A stretch of 60,000 bases of DNA from Antedon mediterranea (GCF_964355755.1 NC_092673.1:35847648-35907647), one strand, 5' to 3'. Shown: positions 43,989-56,526, counted from the first letter of the stretch. Numbers and translations: made by a program. The notes: a model not told the origin generated them from the letters alone.

Positions 43989-46628
43989 TAGTCCAGTCAA
44001 AAATCACCCTCACCATGGTATAAGAACGTACCCTAATAAAATTTCATCCGTAGGTTCTATGTATATAGGTAATAACATTTCTTGATGTTGCGTCTTGCAA
44101 AACTTGGGATTTTACGAGAAAATTTGACTTTTATACCCAATTTATAACTACCTCATGTCGTATTATTGTGTACAGCGAATGCGACGAAGCGTGACTGAAA
44201 TTACGAGACGCCGTTTGCGCCCGTTGAAAAATGCATTAACAAAGCTAAAAACCTACAAAATTAATAGTTTATACAATAATTTAAATATAGTTTACAATAA
44301 ATTGTATAATAAAATACATAACATATAAAGAAAACTCAAGTTTAATCTCAAATATTTACAGATATGTGTTTAAAAATGTACAAATCAAAATGGCCTTCCA
44401 TAAATTAAAGTGCGCCCTCACTCGTCATACTTTTATCGGACTTGTATGGATGATGGTTATACAAGGCATTAATAATACGAAACCCGATGCGGTTTGTTAG
44501 TTATTGCCTCTGCAAGAGGCAGAATATTATATTTTCACAAATATATTTCTAGTTTTTATCATGGAAAAAAGAATTGTATATATTTAAACACATTACAACC
44601 TCCAGTCTACCATCATGGTGGATAAAGTGAAGCGCCGTATTGTATATGCTATAGCGTAATGATCTTCTAGTTATCTGGTTATATTCTGGACATTCTTTTT
44701 TTCACAGCATTACTTGCGTGGATATCACAATGCATTTGTTTATTCGCGATTATAGTCAATATTAATTTGAGTAAGAATCATTTTTAAATGACAGTCCATT
44801 TCGCGTATACGATATAATAAAGATTTAAATTAATAAAGTACTCTGAAATATTTTCTCATTGGTTATCCGCAACAAAGAATCCTTGTGATTGTTAGTTTTG
44901 TTTAATTTTCTTTGAATTGTTTATTGGCATCCATATCGTATGATGTGTGAGAAAATGTAATCCTGCCACCGAAGGTTCTTTCTGTTCGAAGACTTCTGAC
45001 GGATAACTGTGTTATTCTTTTACATTTAATTAATTAATTAATGTTCATCTTCACTTTTGGGAAAAATAGCCTACATCTTTTAAACGTCATTTATAAGCAT
45101 TTGAATAAGCCAACAAATTAAACTACTGTGTTCTCCCAAGCTTTTTAAATTTTATTTAAATGCATTAAAATGCGTCGGACTCGGCGGATAACAATATTTG
45201 AAATAAATGCATATAAAACTTTTGTTCTGGACTTTACTTTTTTGTCCCAAGTGAGAACTTTCAGGCCGTGGAGGTGAACCGATCGTTTATGACATGCTTT
45301 TGTGTATAAAATGTCCAATAATAATTGTAGGACTACTCTCAACCAAAACACTTTATATTAGAATGTATCTAATATACGTCACGTCTTAAAAAATTGGAAG
45401 AATTGGGTAATACAGTATGTCGTTTCTCGCGAATCACACTCCAACATTCTCACTTTCTTTTATTTAGTGAAATGTGAACGGTGGAAAAACGGGAAAATAC
45501 TTTAAATTTAGAATGCTTTGAATTCTGGAAGACGACTTCGAACTTAAAGAATCGTCATGAATGACGTTTATTGGCTCAAACTTCACACATCGGTACGATG
45601 TGAAGGCCAGACGGATTCAGAGAGGATCAAACCGGCTCCTCCTACCCATTGGCAGTGGGGGCATCGGCGGGTGAAAGGGAAAAATGATAAATGTTGATTC
45701 AGACGAATGCCAACCAGCCCCTTTGATACGCTCTTAATAATTGTTGGAAAGTGAAAGTAGGGCTACTTGAGGTAGGGCCTAGTATCTTTCGTATAGGCCT
45801 ACACGAAATGGATTATCCTTAAATGATTGGTTCTTACACTAATTAAGATCATAATCGCGAATGATAGTTCAAAATATGCAATGCATTGTGATATCCACGC
45901 AAGTAATGCTGTGAAAAAAAAAGAATGTCTAAAAATAAAACCAGCAAAACTAGTAGATCATTACGCTTCAGCAGATATACAAATATACACTTAATCCATC
46001 ATGATGGTATACTGGAGGTTGTAATGTGTTTAAATATATACAATTCTTTTTTTCCATGATAAAAATTGGAAATATATTTGTGAAAATATAATATTCTGCC
46101 TCTTGCAGAGGCAATAACTAACAAACCGCATCGTGTTTCATATATTAATGCCTTGTATAACCATCCATCATACAAGTCCGATAAAAGTATGACGAGTGAG
46201 GGCGCACTTTATTTTATGGAAGGCCATTTTGATTTGTACATTTTTAAACACATATCTGTAAATATTTGAGATTATACTTGGGTTTTCTTTATATGTTTTG
46301 TATTTTATTATACAATTTATTGTAAACTATATTTAAATTATTGTATAAACTATTAATTTTGTAGGTTTTTAGCTTTGTTAATGCATTTTTCAACGGGCGC
46401 TAACGGCGTCTCGTAATTTTAGTCACGCTTCGTCGAATTCGCTGTACACAATAATACGACATGAGGCGGTTATAAATTGGGTATAAAAGTCTAATTTTCT
46501 CGTAAAATCCCAAGTTTTGCAAGACGCAACATCAAGAAATGTTATTACCTATATACATAGAACCTACGGATGAAATTTTATTAGGGTACGTTCTTATACC
46601 ATGGTGAGGGTGATTTTTGACTGGACTA
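43989..46628. mobile_element. 2.64-kb element with about 770-bp terminal inverted repeats
   Basis: The left arm (43989 to about 44760; GTCCAGTCAAAAATCACC, CCATGGTATAAGAACGTACC) recurs inverted at about 45860-46628. TA borders both ends. The centre of about 1.1 kb has no recognised protein (a 68-codon frame at 45351-45145 is unremarkable). Confidence 0.85.
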
Positions 46629-47387
46629 ATACTGTAAATTTTTTGCCAACACACAATAATGTTCATGAATATGCATATTTATGACGTAACGATTAGAATG
46701 ACTTAATGTTGGAGAGACACACCTTACCGGTGTGACAGCGTTTTGTTTAATGCTTTTGTCTCTCCTCGGCTTCGTGTCTTGTATTTCATATATATATATA
46801 TATATTTCTATGTTTTTTGTAATTATTATAAAAAATAAAAAAAATAAAAAAATATGGATAAACCATGGAGGTATAATCCTCCATGGATAAACACATATAT
46901 TGTGGCGTTCTGGTTTCTATATAGATAGCTGGGGTTTGAATCTCTTCGGATTTTTTTTAATGGAAAATAAATATCGATTTTTTTAAAGGAGAGAAATTTT
47001 GAGGATTTAGGATATGTAACCTATCTTTGCGATTCCTACCGTCATAAATGGCATTAAATTGCCATGATGAAAATTATGTACCCACACCCTTACAACTTGT
47101 TTGTGTTTTGAGTTAAGAGAAAATTGCTTTGAATCTTCAACAAGATGTGAATGTTGGTCAATGTTTTAATTTTTATAATTTATTCATAATCTTATCTACA
47201 TTTGTACAATCCTTAGAAGTTCCAATGATGTAAATAATGTATGTCAATTAGTTTTAAATAGTAGGGAAGTATTATACCTCCCTGGTAAAACAATACTGTC
47301 CCTGACGAATAGCAATAGTAACACGTAACCTTATTAAACAATAATACGTCTTACTAATAAGTAATGAGTATAAAACATTATAATATA

Positions 47388-47420
47388 CTAGATGGTGAGC
47401 TCGCTTCGCTCGCTCCCCCT
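47388..47420 (-). mobile_element. Possible Helitron 3' terminus
   Basis: Minus strand reads GAGCGAGCGAAGCGAGCTC (hairpin), ACCAT, CTAG, then host T, as expected of a Helitron 3' end (hairpin, short spacer, CTRR, T). The 5' TC end could not be placed. Confidence 0.4.
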
Positions 47421-48059
47421 CTAGGAAGTTTAGACGATGGTTCTCGGAATGATAATGACTCGGGACGTAAACAGTTTTAGAAGGACATTCTGGCCTGGAC
47501 AATTTCGGTCGGTTACCATTATTTAAATGCTTTTGATATTGGTAAAACTAAACGTACTCACTAACCTAGTGTCTTAGATGATTTATAGCGTTTTAGGCGT
47601 ATAGTGTTTATTATTGTAGATATGAAAAGTGGTAAAAAAGAATAACAAATGCTTGGTAAATTGTAGATAATAGTCCGAAGAAATCTACTAAAAGTAGTAT
47701 AATTGGGTTATAAATATAATATTGTGGATGGGCGTTTATTAGATGTATTTGGGGTGGGGTTGGTAGCGAGATAATTATTTTAATTGATGTTTTATTGGGG
47801 AGGTGTTCCGGGCGTTTATTCAAATAAATACCATCCTAATTGGTATAATTAATACCGTATTCCGCGACACAGTGGCCTAAGAAGAAAGACGTTTTAAACA
47901 TGGGCAGAAGTATCCCAGAGTCCTGACGGGACACAATAGCGCACAGTATACATAAAGTCTTGGCAATCGGGGTTTATGTACTACTATATTATATACCTTC
48001 ACACGCGCGGTCCGAAAATAAACAAAAAACAAAATGGCTATCGCCACCAAGCACTTGTA

Positions 48060-48205
48060 ATAATAAAATAATAATAAGATTTTTATAGCGCACATACCAC
48101 TCCAGAGTGCTCAAGGCGCATAAACTAAACACTTGAAACAGGTAGTTGTTTTACAACTCCCTGGTTGAAACCAACACCTTACCGTGAACCCGGAAATTAC
48201 TTCTA
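48060..48205. mobile_element. SINE-like fragment (ATAGCGCACA type)
   Basis: AATAATAATAAGATTTTTAT then AGCGCACATACCACTCCAGA; a related AATTTATATAGCGCAAAATG occurs at 16590-16640. Confidence 0.35.
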
Positions 48206-48639
48206 CCGCGCGTAGAGTTAAAATTTACCGATTGAAATCAGAAAATTTCTTATAAAACCCTTTATAATATATCTTCCTAAGATAGAAATATGGAACAATA
48301 GCGTCGATGTGAAAACTAATGTTATCAAATCTACGTTTCGCGGTACATCTGAGATAGATAAGGTAGGTATATCCAAGGCGGAGATTTGTACCGAAGTTTT
48401 TGCATTGTGCTCGCCTATGTCAGAATTAACCATAATTTATATATAGATACACGTACTGAGGTTAGGCTCCATGAGCTGATGGAAATCTATCACGCACACA
48501 TATCGAATGCCATGACACTACATCCACTGTCTTGAAACACTCATTACAAATATATACCGTAAATTATTACCTACAGCAGACGTTAACTCATAAATAATAA
48601 ATAAGAAATGGCTCGTAAAGCACCACACGGAGCATCAAA

Positions 48640-49260
48640 TGACACTTATTTATTTATTTATTTATTATCTTTACTGAGGGTAGCCTATCCAGTTCCTAAT
48701 GGAACTGATCATTTAGGGCCCTCAATAAAACATACATACAGTAAAACACATAAAATATTGAATATTCAAATGACATAAAATAGGCCTAAAAATGTACAGT
48801 GGTTATAAAATTCATATAGAAGTTAAAATCGTTGACAGATAAAATATATATATACACAATACGAACAATATTAGCTGGAAATAAATTCTTTAAGTTCACG
48901 TTTAAAGGAAATAATATTTTCAGATTGTCGAATGATTTTAGGAATCATATTAAAATACATTATTTATAACTGAAACATTGTTTAAAAATCTCTAATGAAG
49001 GTCGAGGAACAATACAATTACAATTAGAGATAGATCTGGTAGTTGGCCGACCTCCGGGCTGAGTCCTGGTTAATGCGACTGATGTAATCCGGAACGGTAT
49101 TGATGGAAGCCCGATAGGCGAGACAACCAAGTTGAAACTGATAACGTTGAGAAACGGATGAGATGGAAAGGGTGTTATCAATAAGGTGGGATGGGGTATG
49201 AGGGTGAACTTTCAAAATAACTCTTTCAGCTCTATTTTGTCTTCTTCTTCAATGTGTTTT
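48640..49260 (-). mobile_element. Non-LTR retrotransposon 3' fragment (CR1/L2-like)
   Basis: On the minus strand, RQNRAERVI, then SQRYQFQLGCLAYRASINTV and PDYISRI, then after a frameshift PRPSLEIFKQCFSY and SFKRELKEF. This order of short blocks is seen at the C-terminus of CR1/L2-type reverse transcriptases. It ends in an (AATA)n tail at about 48650. Confidence 0.6.
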
Positions 49261-50769
49261 CTTGAGATAAGCATTATCTTAGAAAGCCCATCAATAATGA
49301 ATTGAATACAGACGTGATATTAATTCACTCAATTTATTAAAACATGGTACAATTAATACATTATGTCGATATAATCTAAGCTAGACTTGTCCTCAGTCTG
49401 TATTTATTGTCTTTGTTTTATGTTAGTCCACCTCTCGACATCTTGATGACGTTTGTCTGGAAGATATAAATACCGTATTTACGAGCTATATTATTTATAC
49501 CATTTATTTCCCTTGTGTGCCAAAATAAGTTGAAATACAGTTCAGACTAATCTAAAACGTTCGTATTGATCTACCTATAATAATTCAGGCAGTAGTAAGA
49601 ATCACGGTCTTTGTCATGGTAACTCCCTACTAAAAGATAACCCCTCTACTAAGTCTTGAATGATGAACTGGTTATATGCACACAACGGGCAAATTGGGCC
49701 TACACTGGGCCTATGGCTTATAGTCCTTATCTGATACCATGGGCTCTTTACCGGTACGGTAAACGGCTCCTCTTGACCACTCGACCTTTTTTGTCGAGCT
49801 CACGATATTTCACGGAAGTGTCAAATTAGTAATTCATCACATGCCTTTCGCAATTCAGTTTGATTAATTCTAAACAAACATATTAGTTGTACTTTTGTAT
49901 TGCATTTTTATAACTTGAATATAAAGATACTTGATATGCAGGATATCATTATAATAATAGCAAAATGGAATAATTTACACAGCGATGACTGATAATGTTT
50001 CTGTTTCAGGAGGTAAAAAAAATAGCCTGCAAACATTTCATTTATCGTATAGGCCTATTCGATTGGGAATGTTACCGTTGAGTACCTATTTAAGGTATTT
50101 GAGCGTTGAGATTGTTCTTCACGGGAAACGCTTGCATATTGTTAACGTTTTCTATTCGAATGATTTTCTATTGAGCACATTCCGTTTATAATTTACAAAT
50201 CGAATTCAACAAGTACTCAACGAATATTTATGTTGACAACGAAAGTCCGCAATTGAATACAAGTTAGTTAGAAGCTCACTATGCTTCAGTGTTGATCATG
50301 AATAGGGATCAGTGATTGATCACTTTTGATTAGAATTCACTGTTATCGCAATTTAACTACTTACAATTGTAGAATTATCAAATTATGAAGATGTATGTTC
50401 CCCAAAGAAGATTAATAAATCAAATTATGAATAGAGCAGATACAATAGGCCCTATATCTTTATTTTATAAAAACACTTTAATTATGGTTAATATGAGGAA
50501 ATAGAACGGCATACTATTTAAACTTTCGGTTTTTCCATGATTAACTCATCGGTTTTATTACCATCGTCGTATTGTTGTTTCTATTGTGATCCGTTATGAA
50601 CCACAAACAGTCACAAGCAAAAATTGTTAAGCAAAAATTCCAAGTTAAAAAAAACTCATTTTACATTTTATATATTAAACAGAGTTGAATTTATTTTTGT
50701 ATAACTGCAAGGCGTTAATCAGCTTATTTTCCATTTTGTAAATGCTATTCTACATTGTACTATTTCAGC

Positions 50770-50883
50770 CGATTCTCGGTCCTGTATCCATGGAGATATA
50801 AAAATAGAACCTTCATGCTGTATCTATTTCCGAAGTATGAATATTTGGTAATACATGTGGAGATACAGCACTGGGAATCGGGT
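50770..50883. repeat. Imperfect inverted repeat (CCGATTCTCGG...CCGGATTC type)
   Basis: CCGATTCTCGGTCCTGTATC at the left and GATACAGCACTGGGAATCGG at the right; possibly a small MITE. Confidence 0.45.
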
Positions 50884-52379
50884 GAATTATTTAGTAGTCG
50901 TCGTCAGCGCTCTTTCATGTTAATTTGTTAAAACCAATCATCAGTTACAATGTTGTAAACATTCAACCTCTTGGTTAACCAAATAATCATGCGACATTTA
51001 ACAACTAACCACTTAAGAACTATTTTAATTATCTTAAGAACCATCTTAATTACTATCTTATCTTAAGATTGATCTTAAGAAATGATTTTATTGCAACTAT
51101 TCAATAACAGACATTCACACAAAAGTATACATTATTTCGAAAAGGTCAAAGGTCAATTTCGCTTATAATGGCAAAGTGAAACCATTAGGTGTAGGTATAG
51201 AAGGAAGTAAAAAAGAAAATATAAATACTTCCTGCTGATATTTTGATGATCGCATACCACTTCCCTTTAAAGGAAATATGTTTTTGCTTTCTCATGCGAA
51301 TTTAGTATATAGGCCATATATATGGCAAGCCAAGTGCGTCAAAAAACCTCACGTCCGGACTTGGTATGCCATAGGCATACATAAAATTAATGTGACACAT
51401 CATTGTAATATAATTTGTTCAAGAATAGACAGTAATCATTTATTTATTACTTAATTATTTTGGTGGCAATTTTTTATGCAAATTAGAAGCTGAAAGACGT
51501 AGAACTCATTTTTAGTATCCAAAATTATGTCTAAATTAATTACATTAGAGGGTTACCGGTTTTACCTAATTTTAGACTTTAAAAATTGTAAATATACATC
51601 TATGTAACCTTTGACCTTTTCAAATAAATGGGATAATGCAATACTTATCCTTGAACTGGTGTAAGTGGATTGTTCGATGAAATTTCCCATTTAACCACAA
51701 AACCACTTATAGAAATTAAACAAGCACGCATTGATTCCTTTACTGTAATTTCATTACAAATAAATACAAAAGGAATGTTTTGGGTTGTGGAAAATAAAAT
51801 AAATAAACCATGACATTTAAACCATTTCCAGACGGTAGGCTAATTTGCATATACAGTGCAATGGTAGATATACTTGAATCTACCAATGGGAATGTGTTCT
51901 TGTCCTGATATTAGAATAGATAGGCCTATAGAACAGAGTAATATATATGTTGTGTAAATTGTAAAATGTTGTATTAACTGTTGGTAGCGATGTTGTTTTC
52001 TGAAGAGCTATTCTAAATTGGAGAGATATACTTATTGTATATACGATGTTAAAGTCTATAAGAATGTGCGCCAGGAGGGAAAATACACTGTTTTTGGCTT
52101 GTCAAAATAATGTTTACTTAATTTTTTTTTAAATAAATAAAAGAAACGAGTAAGTTGAATATAAAAAACAAAAACAATATTTAGCACAATAACAATTGGC
52201 GACCACAAATAAACAAATTCGACTATAAATATCAATTTTTTTTAAAAGTTAAATAAAACAATAATGGAAGGTGGGTGGACCGTTATTGCGTGCACCATTA
52301 AAACACAACGTTGTAAACTGAATGAGAAATTGAGAAGCAGTTTATACTCGTTTTGTGCACTTTATCTTAGACTCGATTG

Positions 52380-52515
52380 CAAGAAATTCAACAAGTTTGT
52401 TTGACTTCCATGTCCAGTTTAAACATTTAAATTCAACAAGTTTGTTTGACTTCCATGTCCAGTTTGTTTGACTTCCATGTCCAGTTTGTTTGACTTCCAT
52501 GTCCAGTTTGTTTGA
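52380..52515. repeat. About 22-bp tandem repeat
   Basis: Repeated TTTGACTTCCATGTCCAGTT, preceded by a duplicated AAATTCAACAAGTTTG. Confidence 0.85.
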
Positions 52516-52519
52516 CTTC

Positions 52520-53125
52520 CAGTACTTGACAGTATCTTTAGGTGTTTGAAACGCGTTTCACCTTCGGACAAACGCTATCTGGAAAGATGGTACAGTATCT
52601 TTAGGTGTTTGAAACGCGTTCGCCTTGGACAAACGCTATCTGGAAAGATGGTACAGTATCTTCATGTGTTTGAAACGCGTTTCACCTTCGGACAAACGCT
52701 ATCTGGAAAGATGAGTACCGTATCTTTAGGTGTTTGAAACGCGTTCGCCTTGGACAAACGCTATCTGGAAAGATGGTACAGTATCTTCATGTGTTTGAAA
52801 CGCGTTTCACCTTCGGACAAACGCTAGCTGGAAAGATGGTACAGTATCTTTAGGTGTTTGAAACGCGTTCGCCTTGGACAAACGCTATCTGGAAAGATGG
52901 TACAGTACTACAGCATCTTCATGTGTTTGAAACGCGTTTCGTCTTGGAAAAACGCTATCTGGAAAGATGGTACAGTATCTTTAGGTGTTTGAAACGCGTT
53001 CGCCTTGGAAAATACTATTTGGAAAGATGGTAATATAATATCTTTAGGTATTTAAAACGCGTTTCTCCTTGGACAAACGCTATCTGGAAAGATGGTAGGC
53101 CTACTATATACAGTAGCTTTATGTG
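52520..53125. repeat. 61/63-bp array with GAAACGCGTTTC core, about 9 copies
   Basis: Unit TACAGTATCTTTAGGTGTTT then GAAACGCGTTCGCCTTGGAC and AAACGCTATCTGGAAAGATG. Two unit types (GTTTCACCTTCGG and GTTCGCCTTGG) alternate. It ends about 95 bp from the sialyltransferase stop codon, so it lies in or just past the 3' UTR. Confidence 0.92.
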
Positions 53126-53217
53126 TTTGCGTTTCTTACAGGTTACTCTTACTGGTATTTCTTCAATGTCAGAACTCTATATTATTTGCTGTTATTATAC
53201 CTTTACACTTGCCAATA

Positions 53218-53444
53218 TTAAGAACACGTATTTGGATGTAAACGTAAAACACCAGTTTCGTGAAGTCCTAGTAAAATTCTATATTCCTGTGCAAAATGGT
53301 GCACCTTGGGTAATGGTACACTGTCTGATTTTTCATAATAATGATATTCAAGAGTCCTGTTACGGTGGTCCGTGTGGAATGGCCAGAACCCGTATGCTGT
53401 GACCTCATCACAAATAGACAATGCAAAACTTGTCATATACAAAC
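53218..53444 (-). CDS. ST8Sia last exon (motifs S, III, VS)
   Basis: Acceptor cgtttcag; [48 protein letters not shown], then TAA at 53220-53218. The terminal Cys is the usual disulphide partner. Confidence 0.94.
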
Positions 53445-56400
53445 CTGAAACGAAAATGCACGTGGTAATCACATAATAATCATCATAGGCGGGTTTTTTT
53501 TTATGATAAAAGCCAATTTACACAAGCGAATGTTATTCCTTATGACCATTTACACGGACGGACAGTTTCCGCTCAGGATAAATACAGCAGATCCCACGTA
53601 GGAAAAGCTACGCGGTTTTCCGCATCCCGTTACCACTCGTCTGTGTAAATTGGCCTTAGGCTAAAGCAATTGGCATTATTATGTGTTTATGCACTGCAGG
53701 GACCTCCCTGGTTTATGTAAGCAAATGGTATTATTTCAAGCATCCATTCCCTAGAGTCGTGTTTCCGCAAGCAAAAGGCTAAATTATCGGTTAATTTTTT
53801 TACCAAGAAAGTGCGCACGCTCAGTCATTACTAAAACAACCAGATGCCCAATAACGCAACAATTTGTCCTCCAGGTCAAAGGTTGATTAATTATCGGTTA
53901 ATTTTTGGCTGCGGAAACACGACCTAAGTCGAACATTAAGAACGTGATGTTGTACCGTGATTCGAAAACATCAATGCACTGAAAACGAAAGAGTAAAACA
54001 CAACATCAGCTGAAACTGGTAACGTAACAGCATGTTTGTATGGCCTTTGAGTCGAACATGTACATGTAATTATCATGATCCGAAAAGATCAATGCATAAC
54101 ACAGATAGAAAAACCAATCTATGTGTTTTATGGTCGTATTCGCATAAGTAATTAAAATACCTTACCTGAAGATATACGTTTTGCATCTATGTCAAATTTA
54201 TCTTTCCAAAAATGACTCATCGCTAAAAAGTGTTTAGGATGCATAAGTAAAAGGTGAAGAGGATGGTTAGGTTCCCTTTTAAATGCCTTTACAACGTTCA
54301 TTGTTAGATCATAACCAACTTTCATTGACAAGGCTGGAACTAGTAAATCCTGGTTATATTGTCGCATATCTCGCAAAAATGTTACAATATCAGCTTCTAA
54401 CGTTAAATTATTATATCTGTAAAACAAATAATGTCAAATGTTCAGCTTGTTCATCAGTCTAAAAAAAACAAAGCTAAATCAAAACGATAAAGTAGGCCTA
54501 AAACAGCCAGAAAAATTAGCAGAGCTAATACCTTTTATATTATTGTTATATTCTTTAGGTCTATAAAATGTTAAACTTAAACTCTCATTATATAATAATG
54601 TACTATTATTATCGTGTTAATTAATATTATCAACATCAGTGTAATCTTGTTAACGTTACATTCTGTAAATTAAACCAAATAATGACAATGACCGCTTGTT
54701 TATCAGTTTAAAAAAAGCAAAGAATTACGAATATCATATATATGTACACTTGATATTTATTAATTACCATTAAACCAGTATCTAAATTAGTCCACAGAAC
54801 TACATTAATTTACGTTCTATACAATTAATAAACGGTGGTATATAATTAGTTTTTCCAGGGAAGAATGTAAATTGTTATCAACTGTTTATCAATATCAACA
54901 TGGCAAATCATTTTAAATCATCATTTTATGGATAGGCCTACTATCTGAGGATAACGAGGATAAAATATATTAGCATCATCAACTTTTACAGGCGCGCCAC
55001 CCAAATGATATGATTTGCTAATTTACATAATAATCGAAATGCGCTCAATGTTTTATAATAAAAGCAGCAAGGAAATTTGCATTTGCCATGGGCATTCACG
55101 TACTGTCAATATTTGCCAGAAACAACGGCGTTTAGTCAACAGAAGCAGCGGTAGTACAAATATGGTTAGCAACAGACGTCGTCAATAAGTACCGTATTGT
55201 TCTTACCTCTTGCTCACGACTGACGGATTCATGGTTGTCATATTACTCTTAAATCCCGCGTCACTTGTGTAATTTTGGATAGGAGGAACGTTCATTCTGA
55301 AATAAAATAGAAAATGTGTCTTTAATATACGTTTGAGCATGGATAGGCATATTACTCTATTGTTTGAGTATAAGGTTTATCGCAAATAGCGTGCGCCATG
55401 CATGATGGGAAGGTTTGGGAGCAAACGTCACAACGCGTAATACGTGATTTGTTGTTTATGTACGCGTCGTGACGTTTGCTCCAAAGCCCTTTCCATCATG
55501 CATTGTGCAATGACGTTCCATGCGAAATTAAGCTATTTGCATGATGGGAATGTTTCTGTCGATAATTATATTGAGGTATAGTCATTATGGTCTTTATTCT
55601 GTTTACAAGTCCTTTTTTATTAATAGATGTTCTTATAATTAATTATTTGAACAATATTAATATTATGAACATTATTAAGGTTCTTTGTACTTTTAAAACA
55701 TTACTCAATACTGTATGAGGAAATAGGTTTTGACAAAATAAGCACAAAGAAGTCTGAAATAACAAAACAAACAATTAAGTCATGTACCGGTAGCTATTGA
55801 AATCATAATTCCAAAAACAATACAAATATTGCAAATATTTTCATATGGGTTCCTTCTTACCTTATGACATAATCAGCACTATCTATTTGTTTACCACATT
55901 GACTGTCTGATAGAATACCACTACTTCCAACAAGGCTGCAGGTACGATACTGCGGATGATTGCTATCTCGGGGCCATTGCTTTAAAAACATATAAATTGT
56001 GATTAGTTTAGACGACCTAACGTTATCAGTTTTGCTAAACTATGGCGCGCCAAGCTGTCATTGATTCGGAAACAAAGATATCTTAGTTTAGAACTAAGAT
56101 ATATCTATTAATAGAGATATCTCTATTTAAAAACTAATATATCGCTATTTTCAACTAAGATATCTCTATTTAAAACTAAGATAACTCTAAAACTAAGATA
56201 ACTCTATTTAAAACTACGATATCTCTATTTAAAACTAAGATATCTCATTTAAAACTAAGATATCTCAATTGCTTGAAATAAAATGACAGCTTGGCGCGCG
56301 CCATACTAAACCGCTATTGCAAGCATTATCATCGTCTTCGTGGTCCTTATAATGATGTATGATAATGACGTCATGATTTACCTTTGGAAATGTATTGTAT

Positions 56401-56526
56401 GTTTCTTCATCTATATCAATGCTAATATCTTTTGATTCGAAGTACATTTTGACACGTTGGCCAATTTCCATATTTTCTTTAGTTGCAACTGCTAAACTGA
56501 AATCTACATACTCGTTCATATTAGAT
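53218..56526 (-). CDS. Alpha-2,8-sialyltransferase (ST8Sia, GT29), 5' exon(s) missing
   Basis: Five exons (56526-56382, 55979-55861, 55297-55208, 54416-54166, 53444-53218) join in phase to give about 276 residues and a TAA stop. Sialylmotif L spans exons 2-3 of this set ([20 protein letters not shown] then SADYVIR). Motif S is [20 protein letters not shown] then WPF. Motif III is HYYEK and motif VS is HHFAQE (His and Glu). These bind CMP-sialic acid; the enzyme acts in the Golgi lumen and adds sialic acid to sialylated glycans (family knowledge). GFWPF is typical of ST8Sia members. The transmembrane N-terminus is absent and must lie upstream of 56526, where no convincing exon was seen. Which ST8Sia subgroup it belongs to cannot be told here. 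Confidence 0.92.
53507..53658. mobile_element. MITE with AGCCAATTTACACA ends
   Basis: AAGCCAATTTACACAAG at the left, CTGTGTAAATTGGCCTT at the right; inner CATTTACACGGACGGACAG and CCGCATCCCG also imperfectly symmetrical. Confidence 0.6.
53754..53925. mobile_element. MITE with GTCGTGTTTCCGCA ends
   Basis: GTCGTGTTTCCGCAAGC and inverse GCTGCGGAAACACGAC; the block AATTATCGGTTAATTTTT occurs on both sides as a direct repeat. Confidence 0.6.
54166..54416 (-). CDS. ST8Sia exon between motifs L and S
   Basis: Acceptor ttttacag, donor gtaaggta; 83 full codons: [20 protein letters not shown] and [20 protein letters not shown], then RISS leading into motif S. Confidence 0.9.
55208..55297 (-). CDS. ST8Sia exon, end of sialylmotif L
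   Basis: Acceptor atttcag, donor gtaagaac; [20 protein letters not shown], equivalent to the C/NxPPxxxYxxDVGxKxNxTT stretch; NPSVV follows. The usual Cys/Asn after IR is Met-Asn here. Confidence 0.92.
55371..55555. mobile_element. Foldback MITE (TAAGGTTTATCGCAAATAGC ends), copy 2
   Basis: Same left end and inner palindrome (GGTTTGGGAGCAAACGTCAC and its inverse); right end degenerate. Confidence 0.7.
55861..55979 (-). CDS. ST8Sia exon with sialylmotif L (first half)
   Basis: Acceptor tttaaag, donor gtaagaag; [18 protein letters not shown] then [20 protein letters not shown]. The Cys of TCSLVG is the conserved motif L cysteine. Confidence 0.92.
56040..56304. mobile_element. MITE with ATGGCGCGCCAAGCTGTCAT ends and inner 21-bp array
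   Basis: Left TATGGCGCGCCAAGCTGTCA and right TGACAGCTTGGCGCGCGCC are inverse. The interior is about nine degenerate copies of a 20-22-bp unit (AAAACTAAGATATCTCTATT). Confidence 0.75.
56382..56526 (-). CDS. ST8Sia stem-region exon
   Basis: Acceptor ctttatag, donor gtaaatca; enters in phase 2. [20 protein letters not shown] and YNTFPK, running into QWPRD of the next exon, as in ST8Sia enzymes before motif L. Confidence 0.85.

Larger units (their letters stand above)
43239..53217. other. Intergenic region between HPS1 and the sialyltransferase
   Basis: No host exon recognised. It holds a CTAG-rich patch upstream of HPS1, a 2.64-kb long-TIR element, a possible Helitron end, non-LTR debris (48640-49260), SINE-like fragments (48060-48200, 49680-49800), a hairpin (50770-50883) and two tandem arrays (52380-53125). 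Most of 49800-52370 shows nothing recognisable. Confidence 0.6.

Noticed and set aside
45145-45351. 68-codon minus-strand frame at the centre of the long-TIR element
   Set aside because: No transposase motif or homology recognised; such length is expected by chance.
53121-53402. Plus-strand frame of 93 codons
   Set aside because: Antisense shadow of the sialyltransferase last exon.
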